Source of the DNA: Bacillus safensis
GTDB lineage: Bacteria > Bacillota > Bacilli > Bacillales > Bacillaceae
DNA: 64,000 bases
NCBI GenBank assembly: GCA_030159235.1
Contig: BSBG01000005.1
Coordinates: forward strand, 1-64,000
Direction of reading: 5' to 3'
The translations under genes and the position numbers were made by a program. The notes under the pieces were generated by a model that did no database searches, had not been told where the DNA came from, and worked only from the letters and a program-made list of their open reading frames with translations. This document shows positions 35,535-44,828 of this stretch, piece after piece (the first letter of the stretch is position 1; each line of letters begins with the position of its first letter).

Positions 35535-36353
35535 TTATTCAGCAGCTGGTTTGACTTGTTCGTTTGCCGCAGCTTTCGTTTTTGATTTTTTGTACATCAC
35601 ATTTAAAATAATCGTTTGAATTGTGAGTAATAGTCCGCTTGTCATCCAGTATAACGGAAGGGCAGCGGGTGCTTTGATTGAAAGAAACAGCATCATGATT
35701 GGGAAAATCATGCCCATCACTTTCGCTTGCTTCAGCGCAGCCTCTGTTTGGGTGCCAGATTGCTTCGCATATTTTTGCGTGACATAAAATTGCAAGAAAT
35801 ACATAGCCCCTGCAAAGATTGCTACCAATAGATCGGTTTGTCCTAAGTTAAACCATAAGAACGTATGTGTTGCGATCTCGGGTGTTGAGCGGATTGCTGA
35901 GTAAAAGCCAAGAACAATTGGAATTTGAATCAGCATAGGCAGACAGCCCATTGCCAGCGGGTTCACGTTGTTCTCTTTGTATACTTTCATCATTTCCATT
36001 TGTAATTCTTTTTGTTTTTCAGGTTCTTTTGTTTTCTTCAATTTGCTTTGTATTTGGTCAATCTGAGGTTTCACCAGAGCCATTTTCTCCTGCATAACTC
36101 TTTGTTTCTTAAATTGATTCGCAAAAAGCGGGAAAATCAGCAGACGGACAATCAAGGTGACGAACATAATGGATAAACCATAATCATCATGGAAGAAGTT
36201 CGCAAGCCAGATGATCAGCTCAGAAAAAGGCTGGACAAAATAATGATGGAAAAACCCATCAGAGCTCGTATTCGTTTGCGCACTCGCTGCAAAAGCAGGT
36301 GACGCAATCATCATCAAACATAAAGTCGTACAAACAGTCAATAAACGTTTCAA
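35535..36353 (-). CDS. misCB: Membrane protein insertase MisCB (YidC2)
   Basis: A 272-residue YidC/Oxa1 insertase. A signal peptide ends near SPAFA; five helices follow, with the positively charged groove helix (MFVTLIVRLLIFPLFANQFK, Arg at about 69) and the C1 loop of charged residues QSKLKKTKEPEKQKE. No Cys lipobox is obvious, unlike the paralogue SpoIIIJ. It inserts and folds membrane proteins with or without SecYEG. TTG 36353 follows GAGGAGG, and that site is buried in a hairpin controlled by mifM just upstream. Formerly yqjG. Confidence 0.94.
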   Translation of the reverse strand: MKRLLTVCTTLCLMMIASPAFAASAQTNTSSDGFFHHYFVQPFSELIIWLANFFHDDYGLSIMFVTLIVRLLIFPLFANQFKKQRVMQEKMALVKPQIDQIQSKLKKTKEPEKQKELQMEMMKVYKENNVNPLAMGCLPMLIQIPIVLGFYSAIRSTPEIATHTFLWFNLGQTDLLVAIFAGAMYFLQFYVTQKYAKQSGTQTEAALKQAKVMGMIFPIMMLFLSIKAPAALPLYWMTSGLLLTIQTIILNVMYKKSKTKAAANEQVKPAAE

Positions 36354-36404
36354 TTCGTTTCCTCCTCATGATTAAAAAAATTTAATTAGTGAGAGGAAGC
36401 GAAT
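36353..36404 (-). promoter_or_regulatory. Hairpin hiding the misCB ribosome site
   Basis: On the minus strand the end of mifM (36404-36391, ATTCG then TTCCTC) pairs with GAGGAGGAAACGAAT (36367-36353), which contains the misCB Shine-Dalgarno site and its TTG. A ribosome stalled on mifM would open this stem. This is the layout known for B. subtilis mifM-yidC2. Confidence 0.9.
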
Positions 36405-36663
36405 GGTCTTCATCATCATTTGATGATCTTTTCATTCGAATGACTTTACTAATCCAAGTTGTAATGCGATCATATATGATAAACAGAAAGTCTGTTCGAT
36501 TCAAGCAAGATGCGTTCAACTCTTCCAAACGATGTCCGCCAAGGTGTTCGTTCATCCGGCAGTCTTTTAATAAAAACGCAATGCCGATGGCCGTCAGCGC
36601 TGGAAGAATAATCGTAAAGAATTCAACAAGGAAAAAGACTTCATTGAATGTATCAATAATCAT
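36382..36663 (-). CDS. mifM: Translation-arrest sensor MifM
   Basis: A 93-residue leader protein with one N-terminal membrane helix (about residues 5-33) and a cytoplasmic tail carrying RITTWISKVIRM and, five residues later, DDED. In B. subtilis these elements (Arg69, Ile70, Trp73, Ile74, Met80 and the acidic DEED) cause multi-site ribosome arrest. If MifM is not inserted by SpoIIIJ, the ribosome stalls at the acidic cluster, the hairpin downstream opens and MisCB is made. ATG 36663 is chosen: GGATGTGAT eight bases upstream pairs well with 16S rRNA; GTG 36690 has no such site. misCB starts 28 bases after the stop. Confidence 0.93.
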   Translation of the reverse strand: MIIDTFNEVFFLVEFFTIILPALTAIGIAFLLKDCRMNEHLGGHRLEELNASCLNRTDFLFIIYDRITTWISKVIRMKRSSNDDEDHSLPLTN

Positions 36664-36842
36664 GATTATCACATCCATTTCATTACTCACAGTGTACTAT
36701 ACACATTGTTAAATGTCTAACAGAAGCCAGTGGTTTCTCTATAAATAAAAATCCTTTATTTGTATAAAATGGTAATTGTCATCCAAACTTCATACTTCCT
36801 ATTTTATAATAAAGGGGAATAAAAGAAATGGAGGTTTTGAAT

Positions 36843-37835
36843 ATGACAAGTAGTTACCCAAAGTTTCGAGCAGCTGCGGTACAAGCAGCACCTATCTACT
36901 TAAATTTGGAAGCAACCGTTCAGAAATCGTGTGAACTGATTGATGAGGCAGCTTCAAATGGCGCAAAGCTTGTGGCATTCCCAGAAGCATTTTTACCTGG
37001 TTATCCTTGGTTTGCTTTTATTGGTCATCCAGAATATACAAGAAAGTTCTATCACGAATTGTATAAAAATGCAGTTGAAATTCCTAGCTTAGCCATTCAA
37101 AAAATAAGCGAGGCAGCAAAAAGAAATGAAACGTACGTTTGTATATCATGCAGTGAAAAAGATGGTGGTTCTCTCTATTTAGCTCAGCTTTGGTTTAATC
37201 CAAATGGAGATTTAATAGGAAAACATCGGAAAATGAGAGCTTCTGTAGCAGAAAGACTGATTTGGGGGGATGGAAGCGGAAGTATGATGCCGGTTTTTCA
37301 AACTGAAATTGGAAACCTTGGCGGATTGATGTGCTGGGAGCATCAAGTCCCGCTAGATCTTATGGCGATGAATGCCCAAAACGAGCAGGTGCATGTAGCA
37401 TCCTGGCCAGGTTATTTTGATGATGAAATTTCAAGCAGATATTATGCTATCGCGACCCAAACCTTTGTGTTGATGACTTCATCTATATATACGGAAGAAA
37501 TGAAGGAGATGATTTGTTTAACGCAGGAGCAAAGAGATTACTTTGAAACATTTAAGAGTGGACATACGTGCATTTACGGTCCGGATGGAGAACCGATCAG
37601 TGAGATGGTTCCAGCCGAAACAGAGGGAATTGCTTACGCCGAAATTGATGTAGAAAGGGTCATTGATTACAAGTATTATATTGATCCGGCTGGACACTAC
37701 TCCAATCAAAGTCTGAGTATGAATTTTAATCAACAGCCCACTCCGGTTGTGAAACATTTATATCAGCATAAAAATGAAGTATTAACATATGAGGACATTC
37801 AATATCAACATGGTATACTTGAAGAAAAAGTGTAA
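36843..37835 (+). CDS. cynD: Cyanide dihydratase (nitrilase family)
   Basis: A 330-residue nitrilase that hydrolyses HCN to formate and ammonia. The triad Glu48 (FPEAF), Lys130 (GKHRKMR) and Cys164 (GGLMCWEH) falls exactly at the positions known for B. pumilus CynD, and the whole text matches the CynD sequence that I recall nearly residue for residue, with differences mainly near the N end and after residue 300. Such enzymes form helical homo-oligomers. ATG 36843 lies eight bases after GGAGG; an earlier ATG at 36828 overlaps this site. No transporter or regulator accompanies it; it stands between mifM and polY1, followed by a MITE-like element and a hairpin repeat. Confidence 0.95.
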   Translation: MTSSYPKFRAAAVQAAPIYLNLEATVQKSCELIDEAASNGAKLVAFPEAFLPGYPWFAFIGHPEYTRKFYHELYKNAVEIPSLAIQKISEAAKRNETYVCISCSEKDGGSLYLAQLWFNPNGDLIGKHRKMRASVAERLIWGDGSGSMMPVFQTEIGNLGGLMCWEHQVPLDLMAMNAQNEQVHVASWPGYFDDEISSRYYAIATQTFVLMTSSIYTEEMKEMICLTQEQRDYFETFKSGHTCIYGPDGEPISEMVPAETEGIAYAEIDVERVIDYKYYIDPAGHYSNQSLSMNFNQQPTPVVKHLYQHKNEVLTYEDIQYQHGILEEKV

Positions 37836-37849
37836 ATGAACGTGGAACC

Positions 37850-37967
37850 CAGCGTGTAGACAAACCCTCGCATTCGGTGTCAGGTCTGCGCTTGTGCTCA
37901 CGAATGTCAAATTCGCTCCGCAAAAGTAGCTGCCCTTCCTAGACTGCAAAGGTTTTCTATCACGCTG
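37850..37967. repeat. MITE-like element with imperfect terminal inverted repeats
   Basis: The ends at 37850-37872 and 37945-37967 are imperfect inverted repeats of about 23 bases (both begin CAGCGTG when read inwards, then TAGA-AAACC and GCA). Inside are further short dyads such as CGAATGTCAAATTCG at 37901-37915. The 118 bases contain no gene and are more GC-rich than the flanks. It starts 15 bases after the cynD stop. Confidence 0.6.
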
Positions 37968-37969
37968 AG

Positions 37970-38055
37970 AAGAAGACAAAGGGCTAAAATAAAGATCATT
38001 TTATCCCTTTGTCAACATTCTGGAACCTTCTCTTTTTTAGAGAAGGTTTTTTTGA
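37970..38055 (+). repeat. Two-hairpin repeat, copy B (also terminator)
   Basis: A 16-bp stem with one mismatch (37975-37990 with 37998-38013), linker AACATTCTGG, then a 9-bp stem (38024-38032 with 38040-38048) and a T run. First hairpin and linker are a near copy of 35450-35505. The last 98 bases before polY1 hold no gene that I can support. Confidence 0.85.
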
Positions 38056-38153
38056 GGAAAGATGAAATAAATCAATGTATAATTGAGCATAAAAGAGATC
38101 CATCATGTTTAATATCATCTGATGAAAATATAGGTATTTAAGAAAATGGGGTT

Positions 38154-39398
38154 ATGCCAATGTCAAATATTATTTTTCATATAGACATGAATGCTTTTTA
38201 TGCCAATGTAGAAATGGCGTATGATCCTTCTTTGAGAGGGAAACCTTTAGCCATTAGCGGAAATGCGAAAGAGCGTAAAGGGATTGTGGTGACGTGCAGC
38301 TACGAGGCAAGAGCACTAGGTGTGAAGCCCCCAATGCCATTGTGGGAGGCGAAGCGGCTTTGTCCGGGACTGATTGTCCGTACACCAAACTTTGACCGGT
38401 ACCGCAGCTCCTCACAGGAGATGTTTACAATCCTAAGAGAATATAGCGATTTAGTCGAACCTGTATCGATTGATGAGGGCTATATTGATGTAACACATAC
38501 GCCATATGCTGAGCATGCGGTAAAAACGGCTCATGATATTCAAACGAGGCTTGTAGAGGAGCTGATGCTTCCTTCTAGTATCGGCATTGCACCGAATAAA
38601 TTTTTAGCGAAAATGGCGTCTAATTGGAAAAAACCAATGGGCATCACCATTTTACGTAAACGAGATGTTCCGAAAATGCTTTGGCCGCTCCCTGCTGGTG
38701 ACATGCACGGGGTGGGACAAAAAACGGCAGATAAATTTAAAACCATTGGCATTCATACCATTGAAGACTTAGCGAAAGCGAATGAATATACGCTAAAAGA
38801 ATTGCTAGGTATCAACGGACCGAGATTAAGGCAAAAGGCGAATGGTGACCATGACGGCATTGTGGATCCTGAAAGGATTTACGAATTTAAATCTGTCGGA
38901 AATTCATCAACCCTTCCTCATGACTCTGACGATCCAGATGAACTTGTCACATTAATGGATAAGCTGTCACAATCTGTGAGTGCAAGATTAAGGAGAAAAG
39001 AAGTGATGGCGAATCGGCTGCTCATCATGATTCGATATGCAAGCTGGAAAAATATCACACGAAGTGTCATGCTCACAAATCCAACGGATCGAAAGGAAGA
39101 CATATTTGAAGCAGCAAAGCAGTTATTCCTTAAACATTGGAATGATCAGCCGGTTAGGCTCTTAGGTGTGACGGGGACAGACCTTGTAGAACGAAAAGCA
39201 GCCGTTAAACAGCTTGATTTATTTTCATATAAAGAAGATGCGAAAGAAGAGCCTCTCCAAACCATTTTAGATGGACTGAAAGAAAAATACGGAAAAACAC
39301 TGGTTCAAAGAGGGATGACCATTAAGGAAAAAGAGAGTAAAACAAGCGGGACAAGTTTTAATAAAGACTTTTTTCAGGACGAAAGAGGAAATGACTAG
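38154..39398 (+). CDS. polY1: Y-family DNA polymerase IV, PolY1
   Basis: A 414-residue translesion polymerase of the DinB type. Catalytic residues are in FHIDMNAFYANVE near the N end and SIDEGYIDVT near residue 105; the HhH region has LLGINGPRLRQKANG and the little finger follows. The C-terminal end contains QLDLFSY, a beta-clamp-binding motif. Start ATG 38154 or 38160; GGGG precedes both. Formerly yqjH. Confidence 0.95.
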   Translation: MPMSNIIFHIDMNAFYANVEMAYDPSLRGKPLAISGNAKERKGIVVTCSYEARALGVKPPMPLWEAKRLCPGLIVRTPNFDRYRSSSQEMFTILREYSDLVEPVSIDEGYIDVTHTPYAEHAVKTAHDIQTRLVEELMLPSSIGIAPNKFLAKMASNWKKPMGITILRKRDVPKMLWPLPAGDMHGVGQKTADKFKTIGIHTIEDLAKANEYTLKELLGINGPRLRQKANGDHDGIVDPERIYEFKSVGNSSTLPHDSDDPDELVTLMDKLSQSVSARLRRKEVMANRLLIMIRYASWKNITRSVMLTNPTDRKEDIFEAAKQLFLKHWNDQPVRLLGVTGTDLVERKAAVKQLDLFSYKEDAKEEPLQTILDGLKEKYGKTLVQRGMTIKEKESKTSGTSFNKDFFQDERGND

Positions 39399-39497
39399 TT
39401 CTGAAAACTTGATAAAAGAGGTGATGTTGTGGTAATTTCAAAGGGTACATCATTTCAGCAGTAATCAATATAGTGTGTTAGAAGGGACGTCAGAATT

Positions 39498-40907
39498 ATG
39501 TCAAAACAACAAATCGGTGTGGTTGGACTAGCCGTTATGGGGAAAAACCTTGCCCTCAATATTGAAAGCCGCGGTTTCTCCGTATCCGTTTATAACAGAT
39601 CTAGCAGCAAAACAGAAGAGTTTCTCCAAGAATCCGAAGGGAAAAACGTTGTTGGCACATACAGCATCGAAGAATTTGTTCAGTCGCTTGAAACACCGCG
39701 TAAAATTCTTTTAATGGTGAAAGCTGGTGCAGCAACAGATGCAACCATTCAATCTTTACTTCCTCACCTAGAGAAAGGTGACATTTTAATTGATGGTGGA
39801 AATACATATTACAAGGATACACAAAGACGTAATCAAGAGCTTGCGGAAAGTGGTATTCACTTCATTGGTACAGGTGTATCTGGCGGTGAAGAAGGCGCTC
39901 TAAAAGGTCCTTCCATCATGCCAGGCGGTCAAAAAGAAGCGCATGAGCTAGTGAAACCAATTTTAGAAGCGATCTCTGCGAAAGTAGATGGCGAGCCTTG
40001 TACAACGTATATCGGCCCAGATGGAGCAGGACATTATGTCAAAATGGTCCACAATGGCATCGAGTACGGAGATATGCAATTGATCTCTGAATCATACTTT
40101 ATCTTGAAGCATGTTGCTGGATTGTCAGCAGGGGAGCTTCATGAAGTATTCTCAGAGTGGAACAAAGGCGAGCTTGACAGCTATTTAATCGAAATTACAG
40201 CTGACATTTTCACTAAAGTGGATGAAGAAACAAACCAGCCGCTTGTGGATGTCATCTTAGATAAAGCTGGTCAAAAAGGAACAGGAAAATGGACAAGCCA
40301 AAGCTCACTCGATCTAGGTGTCCCGCTTCCAATTATTACTGAGTCTGTTTTTGCCCGCTACATTTCAGCAATGAAAGATGAACGTGTGGAAGCAAGTCAA
40401 TTGATCCAAGGTCCTGAGCCGGCGCAATCAGCTGAGAATAAACAAGAGCTGATCGAAGCGGTTAGAAAAGCCCTATTCATGAGTAAAATCTGCTCTTATG
40501 CACAAGGCTTTGCGCAAATGAAAGCAGCGTCTGATGAATATAACTGGGATTTGAAATACGGTGAAATTGCGATGATCTTCCGCGGTGGATGTATCATTCG
40601 TGCAGCCTTCTTACAACAAATTAAAGAAGCTTATGACCGTAATCCTGAACTGAAAAACCTATTGCTTGATCCATACTTTAAGGATATTGCTCAAAACTAT
40701 CAAGCATCACTACGTAAAGTCATTTCACTTGCTGTGGAACAAGGAGTTCCTGTTCCTTCACTCTCAAGTGCACTTGCTTACTTTGATAGCTATCGCACAG
40801 CTGTCCTTCCAGCGAATTTAATTCAAGCACAGCGTGACTATTTCGGTGCACATACGTATGAACGCACAGATAAAGAAGGCATATTCCATACTGAATGGAT
40901 GAAATAA
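39498..40907 (+). CDS. gndA: 6-phosphogluconate dehydrogenase (NADP)
   Basis: A 469-residue enzyme of the oxidative pentose phosphate pathway. NADP loop [16 protein letters not shown], the segment [24 protein letters not shown] and the catalytic [12 protein letters not shown] are all present. It should supply NADPH and ribulose 5-phosphate. A strong terminator follows. Zwf, the first enzyme of the pathway, lies 6 kb away on the other strand; in B. subtilis the two genes are adjacent. Formerly yqjI. Confidence 0.96.
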   Translation: MSKQQIGVVGLAVMGKNLALNIESRGFSVSVYNRSSSKTEEFLQESEGKNVVGTYSIEEFVQSLETPRKILLMVKAGAATDATIQSLLPHLEKGDILIDGGNTYYKDTQRRNQELAESGIHFIGTGVSGGEEGALKGPSIMPGGQKEAHELVKPILEAISAKVDGEPCTTYIGPDGAGHYVKMVHNGIEYGDMQLISESYFILKHVAGLSAGELHEVFSEWNKGELDSYLIEITADIFTKVDEETNQPLVDVILDKAGQKGTGKWTSQSSLDLGVPLPIITESVFARYISAMKDERVEASQLIQGPEPAQSAENKQELIEAVRKALFMSKICSYAQGFAQMKAASDEYNWDLKYGEIAMIFRGGCIIRAAFLQQIKEAYDRNPELKNLLLDPYFKDIAQNYQASLRKVISLAVEQGVPVPSLSSALAYFDSYRTAVLPANLIQAQRDYFGAHTYERTDKEGIFHTEWMK

Positions 40908-40921
40908 AAATAGAGCGACTG

Positions 40922-40951
40922 AAAAACCTTACCTCTTGGTAAGGTTTTTTG
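40922..40951 (+). terminator. Terminator of gndA
   Basis: A perfect 12-bp stem AAAAACCTTACC / GGTAAGGTTTTT around TCTT. Confidence 0.92.
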
Positions 40952-41022
40952 TTTGCTTATTTTCGGCTAAAAATGTGAAAAAGAGGGATGCTATAAAAAA
41001 AGATAGGAAAGTAGGGATAGAG

Positions 41023-41871
41023 GTGGGCATCTTATATGCACTTCTCCCAGCGATATTTTGGGGAAGTATTGTTCTCATCAGTGTCAAACTTGGCGGGAAT
41101 GCGTATCAGCAAACCCTCGGTATTACGCTCGGCGCGTTTTTATTCTCGATTGTAGCCTTTTTCATCAAAATGCCAGAGCTGACACCGCTTATTTTTGCGG
41201 TCTCCGTCATTTCAGGTATCTTTTGGAGTATTGGACAAATGAATCAGCTTTCAAGTGTTGCTTTTCTCGGAGTGTCCAAGGCGGTTCCTTTATCAACGGG
41301 TATGCAGCTTGTGAGCACAACCCTATTTGGCGTCATGGTCTTTAAAGAATGGCAAACGATGACGGTCATATTCATAGGTTCTTGTGCCATTTTACTGATC
41401 ATCGCAGGTGTTGTCATGACATCGCTCGGTCAAAAAAGGAATGGAGGCGGGAATGACGGAGGCAATTTTAAAAAAGGAATCATCATTTTACTCATCTCAA
41501 CCGTCGGCTACGTCGGATATGTTGTCATTTTAAGATGGTTTAATATTGATGGCTGGTCTGCCCTTGTCCCGCAATCTGTCGGCATGCTGCTTTCATCCTT
41601 AGCGATTAGTTTAAAACAGGATCCGTTTAGCAAATATACGTTTAAAAATATCATTGCCGGTCTTGTTTGGTCGACAGGAAATCTCGGGCTGCTTTTGGCC
41701 ATTCCGCTGATTGGTGTGGCTGTAAGCTTTTCAATGTCACAAACAGGGATTGTCATCTCAACACTGGGCGGCATTTACTTATTAAAAGAGAAAGCATCTA
41801 GAACAAGCTTTGTCATTGCAGGCTGCTTGATGATCATTGCAGGCGGTGTGTTGCTAGGCTTTACTAAATAG
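41023..41871 (+). CDS. glcU: Glucose uptake protein GlcU
   Basis: A 283-residue sugar permease of the GRP/RhaT group with ten helices, imports glucose with a cation. It opens ILYALLPAIFWGSIVLISVK and holds GVSKAVPLSTGMQLVSTTLF near residue 85. GTG 41023 after AGGGA is chosen because the conserved N-terminus starts there. gdh follows 12 bases after the stop, the glcU-gdh operon known to be forespore-expressed (SigG) in B. subtilis. I could not find a convincing SigG promoter here. Confidence 0.9.
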   Translation: MGILYALLPAIFWGSIVLISVKLGGNAYQQTLGITLGAFLFSIVAFFIKMPELTPLIFAVSVISGIFWSIGQMNQLSSVAFLGVSKAVPLSTGMQLVSTTLFGVMVFKEWQTMTVIFIGSCAILLIIAGVVMTSLGQKRNGGGNDGGNFKKGIIILLISTVGYVGYVVILRWFNIDGWSALVPQSVGMLLSSLAISLKQDPFSKYTFKNIIAGLVWSTGNLGLLLAIPLIGVAVSFSMSQTGIVISTLGGIYLLKEKASRTSFVIAGCLMIIAGGVLLGFTK

Positions 41872-42669
<798 letters not shown>

Positions 42670-42681
42670 AGACAAAATCGA

Positions 42682-42707
42682 AGAGCGTATTGTACGCTCT
42701 TTTTTTA
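42682..42707 (+). terminator. Terminator of glcU-gdh
   Basis: AGAGCGTA (42682-42689) pairs with TACGCTCT (42693-42700) and ends in seven T. Confidence 0.9.
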
Positions 42708-42730
42708 AATTAAATACAGACAAATAAAAT

Positions 42731-42748
42731 TAAATGTCTAGACATTTA
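42731..42748. promoter_or_regulatory. 18-bp palindromic operator of the PTS operon
   Basis: TAAATGTCTAGACATTTA is a perfect palindrome. It covers a -35 box (TAGACA, 42739-42744) placed 16 bases before TATAAT (42761-42766). GntR/HutC-type regulators bind such TCTAGA-centred dyads, and one is encoded at the end of the operon. Confidence 0.75.
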
Positions 42749-42766
42749 GAGATAAAAATATATAAT
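42739..42766 (+). promoter_or_regulatory. SigA promoter of the PTS operon
   Basis: TAGACA, 16 bases, TATAAT. The -35 box is inside the palindrome, so a bound repressor would block RNA polymerase. Confidence 0.65.
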
Positions 42767-42772
42767 ATTAAA

Positions 42773-42786
42773 TGGAAGCGCTTTTA
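42773..42786. promoter_or_regulatory. cre-like site
   Basis: TGGAAGCGCTTTTA keeps the cre core AAGCGCTT with two mismatches to the full consensus. It lies just after the predicted transcription start, a usual place for CcpA repression. Confidence 0.6.
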
Positions 42787-42808
42787 TTACAACAATGGGG
42801 TGAGAGAG

Positions 42809-43120
42809 ATGAAACGTATTTTATTAGCATGCAGTTCAGGAATGTCTACGAGTTTACTAGTGACAAAGATGAAAGCACATGCAGATTCAATTGGGGACGA
42901 AGCAGAGATTTGGGCAGTAGGGCAAGATCAAGCGAGAAAAGAAATGGCAAATGCAGATGTTGTGTTAATTGGACCACAAATGAGCTTTTTAAAAGGAGAC
43001 CTTCAAAAAGAAGCAAAAAAATATGGGATTGAGGTAGACGTCATTGATATGCAGGCGTACGGGCTCGCCGATGGACAAAAAGCGTACGAACAAGCGCTAA
43101 CATTGATGGGGGAATCTTAA
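42809..43120 (+). CDS. PTS cellobiose/lichenan-type EIIB
   Basis: A 103-residue EIIB of the lactose/cellobiose PTS family; the phosphorylated residue is Cys8 in LLACSSGMSTS. ATG 42809 follows GGTGAGAG. It passes phosphate from the EIIA below to the sugar bound by EIIC. Layout EIIB-EIIA-EIIC-GH1 resembles B. subtilis licBCAH with gene order changed. Confidence 0.92.
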   Translation: MKRILLACSSGMSTSLLVTKMKAHADSIGDEAEIWAVGQDQARKEMANADVVLIGPQMSFLKGDLQKEAKKYGIEVDVIDMQAYGLADGQKAYEQALTLMGES

Positions 43121-43123
43121 AGG

Positions 43124-43456
43124 ATGGAAAAGAAAACACTCGAAGGGCTCACAGAGGAACAAGTCAGCTTTCAATTGATCTTACACAGCGGAAATGCACG
43201 TAGCAAATTGCTTCAAGCTCTTAAACAATTTCGAGAAGGTGTTGAAGAAGAGGCATTTGGTCTTATGAAAGAAGCGGAAGAAGATTTACGGAATGCACAT
43301 GACATTCATTTTCAACTCGTGCAGCGAGAGGCAGGCGGGGAAACAACATCCTTTTCCTTGCTGCTCATGCACGCCGAGGATCACTTAATGTCGACCATTA
43401 CCATCAAGGAGCTTGTGGGAGAGCTTCTACCGATATTCCAATCGCTTAAACAATAA
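43124..43456 (+). CDS. PTS cellobiose/lichenan-type EIIA
   Basis: A 110-residue helical EIIA of the lactose/cellobiose family. The active His is in LLMHAEDHLMS (likely His83). It begins three bases after the EIIB stop; AAAGG is close to the ATG, so translation is probably coupled. Confidence 0.9.
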   Translation: MEKKTLEGLTEEQVSFQLILHSGNARSKLLQALKQFREGVEEEAFGLMKEAEEDLRNAHDIHFQLVQREAGGETTSFSLLLMHAEDHLMSTITIKELVGELLPIFQSLKQ

Positions 43457-43481
43457 AGGGGATAAACAAGGGGGGAAACCA

Positions 43482-44828
43482 ATGTTTGATAAAATAAGTG
43501 CCATTTTGGTTCCGATTGCTGGAAGATTGAACAACAACCGCTATTTAGGTGTATTACGGGATGCCTTTATGCTTGCGTTCCCGCTCACTATTTTTGGTTC
43601 CATTATGGTTGTGCTAATGAATTTGCCATTCTTAGATAAAATCATGAGTCAAACCGTACTGGAAGGGGTCCAGTCTGCACTAAATATCGCACCGAGTGCG
43701 ACCATCAGCATTATGAGTGTGTTTGTTGTATTTGGGATTGGCTACTATTTATCAAAAAGCTATGATGTAGAAGCTGTATTTGGCGGCGTAATTGCTTTAG
43801 CCTCTTTCTTGCTTCTAACTCCGTTTTTACTAGAACAAGAAGGCGGTGCATCGATTGCAGGCGTTATCCCAGTCGATCGTTTAGGCGCAAAGGGAATGTT
43901 TCTTGGAATGATCACAGGGTTTTTATCTGCTGAAATTTATCGTTATTTTGTCCAAAAGAAATTTGTGATCAATATGCCACAAGGGGTTCCGCCAGCTGTT
44001 TCAAAGTCTTTTGCTGCACTGATCCCGGCTACCTTGACACTCACAACCTTTTTATTGATCAATATCATCATTACACAAGTCTTTAATACAAATATGCATG
44101 ACCTGATTTATCATGCAATTCAGGCGCCGCTTGTCGGTCTTGGAAGCGGTCTTATTCCGACCTTGATCGCTGTTTTCTTTATACAAATTCTTTGGTTCTT
44201 TGGGCTCCACGGTCAAATTATTATCAACTCTGTTATGGACCCGATTTGGAATACACTATCCATTCAAAACCTAGAGAGCTATACAAAAACAGGTGAGGTT
44301 CCTAATATCATCAGTAAACAGTTTATCGAAATCTATACGGTTGGAATGGGTGGAACCGGTATGACGCTGGCTGTTGTGTTTACGATTTTAATTTTCCTGA
44401 AAAGTAAGCAATTAAAACAAGTAGCAAAGCTCGGCTTAGGACCAGGATTATTTAACGTCAATGAACCGATTATCTTCGGTTTACCGATTGTCATGAACCC
44501 GCTTATTCTCATTCCGTGGATTTTGGCACCAATGGTCATTACATGTATTACTTATTTTGCGATGGCATCAGGCATTGTACCGCCGCCGACAGGCGTGAAT
44601 ATTCCATGGACAGTGCCGATCTTTATTAGTGGAATGATGGCAACTAATTCACTAGCGGGCGGTCTGCTTCAGCTGTTTAATCTCATGATTGTGTTTGTCA
44701 TTTGGTTCCCGTTCCTGAAGTTTATTGACCGGATGAATGTAAAAAATGAAAAAGTAACGACAACAGAAAAAACGAAGACAGCCAACATCAAAGGCGAAGG
44801 AGACTCAATACATGTCGATGGAAACTAA
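43482..44828 (+). CDS. PTS cellobiose/lichenan-type EIIC
   Basis: A 448-residue membrane permease of the lactose/cellobiose PTS with about ten helices. Family motifs WFFGLHGQIIINSVMDPIW and NEPIIFGLPIVMNP mark the sugar-binding part. ATG 43482 follows GGGGGG. The 3' end overlaps the GH1 gene by 17 bases. Confidence 0.93.
   Translation: MFDKISAILVPIAGRLNNNRYLGVLRDAFMLAFPLTIFGSIMVVLMNLPFLDKIMSQTVLEGVQSALNIAPSATISIMSVFVVFGIGYYLSKSYDVEAVFGGVIALASFLLLTPFLLEQEGGASIAGVIPVDRLGAKGMFLGMITGFLSAEIYRYFVQKKFVINMPQGVPPAVSKSFAALIPATLTLTTFLLINIIITQVFNTNMHDLIYHAIQAPLVGLGSGLIPTLIAVFFIQILWFFGLHGQIIINSVMDPIWNTLSIQNLESYTKTGEVPNIISKQFIEIYTVGMGGTGMTLAVVFTILIFLKSKQLKQVAKLGLGPGLFNVNEPIIFGLPIVMNPLILIPWILAPMVITCITYFAMASGIVPPPTGVNIPWTVPIFISGMMATNSLAGGLLQLFNLMIVFVIWFPFLKFIDRMNVKNEKVTTTEKTKTANIKGEGDSIHVDGN

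Noticed and set aside
36713..36842. Specific sporulation promoter for cynD
   Set aside because: TATAAT and several AT-rich boxes are present, but no -35/-10 pair of SigA, SigE or SigG type has the right spacing, so no promoter is called.
37836..37979. Minus-strand frames of 65 codons over the MITE-like element
   Set aside because: They cover a structured repeat and have no ribosome site; the symmetry explains the sequence better than coding.
40951..41022. SigG promoter before glcU
   Set aside because: Expected from B. subtilis, but no good -35/-10 pair was found by eye.
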